This document shows, one piece after another, positions 61,391 through 64,000 of a stretch of DNA of 64,000 nt; position 1 is the stretch's first letter; the number at the start of each line of letters is the position of its first letter. The stretch is taken from contig JAHBZM010000001.1 in NCBI GenBank assembly GCA_019635435.1, positions 3,906,001 to 3,970,000 on the forward strand. The letters are read 5' to 3'. The position numbers were made by a program, and so were the translations under genes. Source of the DNA: Ramlibacter sp. (lineage in GTDB: Bacteria > Pseudomonadota > Gammaproteobacteria > Burkholderiales > Burkholderiaceae_C). Under the pieces are notes generated by a model. It was not told the origin of the DNA. It made no database searches and was given only the letters and a program-made list of their open reading frames with translations.

Positions 61391-61489
61391 GGCAGCAAGC
61401 ATAGGCGATGGGGCTCCGCGCTGCATGCAGGCGCCCGAAGCGGCCGCGGCCAAAAGGCTGCGCGTAACATGTGCCGGGGAGGCCCCTGC

Positions 61490-61945
61490 ATGAAGCGAAT
61501 CTGGATCTTGACTTACCTGGCTGCGGCCGCAGCCTTGCTCGCCGCCGACATGGTCTGGCTGCTCGGGATCGCCGGGGGCTGGTACGAGGCAGGCCTGGGC
61601 CACCTGCTGGCGGCGGGCCCCCGGCTGCTGCCAGCGGCGGCTTTCTACCTGGGGTTGCCCGCCGGCATCGTGTTTTTCGCGGTCGATCCGCCGCGGAGCC
61701 TCTCGCTGGCCCAGATGGCCCTGCGGGGCGGCTTTCTGGGTCTGCTGGCCTATGGCACCTACGACCTGACCTGCCTGGCGCTGCTGCGCGACTGGCCCGT
61801 GGGTCTGTCGTTGCTGGACATGGGATGGGGCGCCTGCTGTGACCGGACTCATGACCCTGAACCATGCGGGAAGTGGTGGGATGAACCGGGAAGAACAAAA
61901 ATGGGTCGAAGAATCAAGGACTTAGCGCTCGGCGGGTGTGGATAA
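61490..61945 (+). pseudogene. DUF2177 membrane protein with replaced C-terminus
   Basis: 151 residues from MKRIWILTYLAAAAALLAAD at 61490. The four-helix DUF2177 core is recognisable up to YDLTCLALLRDWPVGLSLLD and MGWGA (about residue 115). Family members then continue with a last membrane segment; here it is replaced by CCDRTHDPEPCGKWWDEPGR, which is hydrophilic and unrelated. The switch near 61835 coincides with the start of the Mu-like remnant, so the gene is probably interrupted. The product may be non-functional. Confidence 0.7.
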
Positions 61946-62104
61946 GTACTCGGGGCGCCGGACGGGTGAAATCTGGCCGTTTGGGGGGGGGTGGTCGATA
62001 AGGAGGGGCTCGGTCGGCCTGGGCATGAAAACGCTGTTTACGGGGGAATTTCGGCCATTTGCAGGGGTCCTGTCATTGCCGGAGGGGCGGCCTGGATCTG
62101 ACTG

Positions 62105-62250
62105 AACTCGGACGGTCGCGTCCGAGTTTGATGCAAGCGTCCGAGTTTGCGTAACTCATTGATTTCAATGAATTTAGTGCCAGAGGCCGCTTTTGGGGCC
62201 AAATTTGAACTCGGACGCCATGTGCCCGAATTTTACGCAGAACTCGGACG
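62105..62250. repeat. Five-copy 10-bp repeat array
   Basis: AACTCGGACG occurs at 62105-62114, 62208-62217 and 62241-62250; its complement CGTCCGAGTT is at 62119-62128 and 62138-62147. Copies 1 and 2 form a perfect hairpin with a 4-base loop. Repeats near an end of a Mu-like element are often transposase-binding sites. Confidence 0.75.
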
Positions 62251-62257
62251 CTCATGT

Positions 62258-62293
62258 TTGAAAAAAAAGCCGTGTGGAAACGGGCTTTTGAGG
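62258..62293 (-). terminator. Terminator after the Mor-like gene
   Basis: On the minus strand, AAAGCCCG pairs with CGGCTTT around TTTCCACA, with further A/T pairs and a run of eight T. It ends the leftward phage transcript 65 bases after the Mor-like stop. Confidence 0.7.
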
Positions 62294-62357
62294 TGCTTTT
62301 ATGGGCCTAAAAGGTGGCCCGGTTCCGTCGAGAAATCACGAAGGTCGTCGCACCATT

Positions 62358-62807
62358 CTAGTTGGCGCTGCGCCGTGGGCGGGCTTGAGCGAGCAGGCGC
62401 CAGAGGTGCCTACGGGACACGTCAGCCGACCGGCGGACGCTATCAAAATCTTCACCTGCGTGAAGCCGTGCGATCAGGGCTTGATTGCGATGGTCTCGTA
62501 GTGCTGTGGCGCACTTGGCAATGTAGAGCGGCGTGCCGGCGTAGCGATCGACCAATTTGCCGGCGTTGCCCTCGCCGATGGTTTCAACCAGCAGCGCCCA
62601 AACACGAGAGGATCCGCCAACGTTCTCCGGGATCTTCAGCTCGTCACCGCCGCACCGTTTCACCAGGTCGATCGTCGCGTCGAGACCGATGATGCTGACC
62701 AGTTCCTGGGCTGACGCCGGCAAGCCGTCCACGCCGTCCTGGTGCCGCAGCTCGACGGTCGGATCAAACAGGCTGAACTGGTCGGGTGAATGGTGCTGGC
62801 GCTTCAT
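62358..62807 (-). CDS. Mor/C-type phage transcription activator
   Basis: 149 residues. LPASAQELVSIIGLDATIDL, VKRCGGDELKIPENVGGSSR and the C-terminal helix-turn-helix region NQALIARLHAGEDFDSVRRS followed by ADVSRRHLWRLLAQAR match the Mu Mor family, which turns on middle or late phage genes. Its start overlaps the GemA stop (ATGA). Downstream there are no late genes, only a terminator and the repeat array, so its normal target appears lost. Confidence 0.85.
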   Translation of the reverse strand: MKRQHHSPDQFSLFDPTVELRHQDGVDGLPASAQELVSIIGLDATIDLVKRCGGDELKIPENVGGSSRVWALLVETIGEGNAGKLVDRYAGTPLYIAKCATALRDHRNQALIARLHAGEDFDSVRRSADVSRRHLWRLLAQARPRRSAN

Positions 62808-63244
62808 TTTGTGGGCGCGCCTTTACGATTCTGTTCGTAGCTGAGCGCTGCGCTGATGGCGTGGAGCTGCTCGTGGTTGCACCACTCGTAAAAGTCGACC
62901 TTGAACATGCGCTGGGCGATCCCGTCCGCGTAGCGGTCCTTGAGATTGCCCAGACTGATGAGTTGAGCGCGAATCTTCTTGATCTGCTTGAGCTTGTCGG
63001 CCGCAGGCACAGGCCGTTTGGACTTCGCTGGCTTGAAGCCCAGGCTTCTGAGGTGATCAATCACCTTGAGTCGACCGGCATGGTCCAGGCCAGCGGCAGA
63101 CGTGACGCGGCCTTGAGTCCAGAGCATCTGACGGTAGTCCTCATCGCCGCGAAAGATGCCGGCTTCGGTGAGCTGCTTTTTGGCGACATGGATCTGCGCG
63201 AGCTCGGTGTTGCGGTGATCTCGAGAAAGCTTGCTCACAGGCAT
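62804..63244 (-). CDS. Mu GemA-like regulatory protein (DUF1018)
   Basis: 146 residues from MPVSKLSRDHRNTELAQIHV. LTEAGIFRGDEDYRQMLWTQ and VIDHLRSLGFKPAKSKRP are typical of the GemA/DUF1018 family, conserved in transposable phages, where it alters host gene expression or DNA topology. Overlaps the upstream gene by about 10 bases and the Mor-like gene by 4. Confidence 0.87.
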   Translation of the reverse strand: MPVSKLSRDHRNTELAQIHVAKKQLTEAGIFRGDEDYRQMLWTQGRVTSAAGLDHAGRLKVIDHLRSLGFKPAKSKRPVPAADKLKQIKKIRAQLISLGNLKDRYADGIAQRMFKVDFYEWCNHEQLHAISAALSYEQNRKGAPTK

Positions 63245-63762
63245 CCCCCCAGATGAAACACTGAAGCAATGCACCGTGCAGGCGCCTGGCCAGGTCTGGC
63301 CACTGAACGGATGATGTTGCGGTCATCGGCCTGGTGCCAGCACAGGTCGGCCTCGGTCAGCGCCGGCTCCACGCGGTTGGCACGGACCCACGCCCTGAAC
63401 TCCCGCCTCTTGGCCGCGGACCGCCGCTGAGCCTCTTGCCGCTCAACCTTGCCGGCCAGAAACTGGGCGCTATGGTGCCGTTCATTGCGACCGCTCAGAT
63501 CTCCGGCAATCTTTCCCGCCTCGATGTCGAGCAGGTGCGTGATTCCGTCTGGCGTGATCGAGTGGCGGTAGCTACGTACCGCGCCCGAGCGCGCCGAGAA
63601 GCCGTCCTCGCGCAGCAGCTTGAGCTGAAGCCACACCAGCTGGTCGGCCCGCCTTGGCGCCAGACCGAGCGCCCTGCCGAGGTCGGCCATGCTCATCGAC
63701 TCGGGCTGCGCAGCGCGCAGTTGCTTGAGGATGCGAACGCGCAAGAATTCGGGTTGGTTCAT
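63235..63762 (-). CDS. Phage winged-helix hypothetical protein
   Basis: 175 residues. The N-terminus looks like a winged helix (LRVRILKQLRAAQPESMSMA, DLGRALGLAPRRADQLVWLQ). A basic middle (KVERQEAQRRSAAKRREFRA) and a C-terminal ALTEADLCWHQADDRNIIRS follow. No named family recognised; the position between the HNH-like and GemA genes is a normal slot for small early proteins of Mu-like phages. Its ATG overlaps the stop of the HNH-like gene. Confidence 0.65.
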   Translation of the reverse strand: MNQPEFLRVRILKQLRAAQPESMSMADLGRALGLAPRRADQLVWLQLKLLREDGFSARSGAVRSYRHSITPDGITHLLDIEAGKIAGDLSGRNERHHSAQFLAGKVERQEAQRRSAAKRREFRAWVRANRVEPALTEADLCWHQADDRNIIRSVARPGQAPARCIASVFHLGGCL

Positions 63763-63998
63763 AGCGGAAGCTCCAAAGTCTGGGCCCGGGCTTTACGAGC
63801 CATGTAGGCCGTTTGAAGGTGGTGTTCCTGGTCGTAGGCCAGATGGCAGCGCTGGCACCAGTGGCGCAGATTCGTGAGGTCGCAGTGCTCTGGCACGTGG
63901 TCAAGGTGCGCCGTCGTCAAGACGATGCGAACGACCTTGTCGCCATCAGCCAGCTGCCATGCCTCGGCCAGAGAGCCGTCATTGGTCAGTTCGCCGGT
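63759..63998 (-). CDS. HNH-like phage protein (C-terminal part, runs off the window)
   Basis: Only 79 codons are inside the window. VRIVLTTAHLDHVPEHCDLT, NLRHWCQRCHLAYDQEHHLQ and TAYMARKAR show the H-D-H and CxxC-type spacing of HNH endonuclease-like proteins seen in early regions of Mu-like phages. The start lies beyond position 64000. Confidence 0.7.
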   Translation of the reverse strand, partial: TGELTNDGSLAEAWQLADGDKVVRIVLTTAHLDHVPEHCDLTNLRHWCQRCHLAYDQEHHLQTAYMARKARAQTLELPL

Positions 63999-64000
63999 CG

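Larger units (their letters stand above)
61838..64000. mobile_element. Mu-like prophage remnant, early-region end (continues past the window)
   Basis: Begins where the DUF2177 frame loses its normal C-terminus, with a TGTGACC... sequence that could be a phage end (Mu-like ends start with TG). A ~500-base non-coding part with repeated motifs is followed by minus-strand genes for a Mor-like activator, a GemA-like protein, a winged-helix protein and an HNH-like protein. The order and overlaps match the early/middle region of transposable phages. No late genes lie between Mor and the chromosomal junction, so this is a deleted remnant or a compact element. Confidence 0.65.

Overview
High-GC chromosomal DNA from a betaproteobacterium, most likely a Comamonadaceae member of the Burkholderiales (Variovorax/Polaromonas/Rhodoferax/Acidovorax type). 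Reasons: the urt and ure gene sets, the tctDE/tctBA layout, the conserved rph-rdgB-hemW and yicC-gmk-rpoZ-spoT-greB blocks, and short interspersed repeats that I remember from that family. This placement comes from protein and repeat recognition, not from a search.

Layout. 1-3.75 kb: the start of a flavin oxidoreductase, an OafA-type acyltransferase and a ChaA-type cation antiporter. 3.8-13.5 kb: an Rhs polymorphic-toxin locus with one full-length secreted Rhs protein, two displaced Rhs C-terminal ends, candidate immunity genes, and a broken ORF6N-type gene fused to one Rhs fragment. 13.6-17.2 kb: an NMT1/TauA-type ABC transporter in one operon with ureD, behind a good sigma-54 promoter match. 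17.2-21.5 kb: tctDE divergent from tctBA, with no tctC. 21.6-26.4 kb: a HAD hydrolase, a gamma-carbonic-anhydrase-like protein and a LodA/LodB-type quinoprotein system, with a 24-codon membrane-peptide ORF antisense to the end of lodB. 26.5-32.4 kb: the urea transporter operon urtABCDE on the minus strand. 32.9-38.5 kb: a TonB receptor, a DedA/TVP38-like protein and a two-gene split version of VioB. 38.5-43.0 kb: a LuxR-type response regulator and a very large NCS1-permease/histidine-kinase/receiver fusion. 43.0-48.3 kb: ureA-small protein-ureB-ureC-(doc/abrB on the other strand)-ureE-ureF-ureG, starting from a second sigma-54 promoter match. 48.4-50.3 kb: a secreted small protein and a protein with the catalytic motifs of the CyaA/edema-factor/ExoY nucleotidyl cyclases. 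50.3-61.4 kb: tRNA-Ser and housekeeping genes. 61.5-64.0 kb: a DUF2177 gene that loses its normal C-terminus where a Mu-like prophage remnant begins.

How it fits together. Much of the window concerns urea and related nitrogen sources: UrtABCDE imports urea, UreABC hydrolyses it, UreDEFG insert nickel, and the NCS1-kinase fusion next to ureA is a plausible sensor of a nucleobase-, hydantoin- or allantoin-like compound. The two sigma-54 promoter matches, before the transporter-ureD operon and before ureA, fit NtrC-type nitrogen control.

Most unusual items: the ExoY/CyaA-like cyclase, the split VioB pair, the permease-kinase fusion with a cysteine cluster, a REP-like inverted repeat inserted in frame in ureC, the LodAB pair with its antisense micro-ORF, and the reshuffled Rhs ends.
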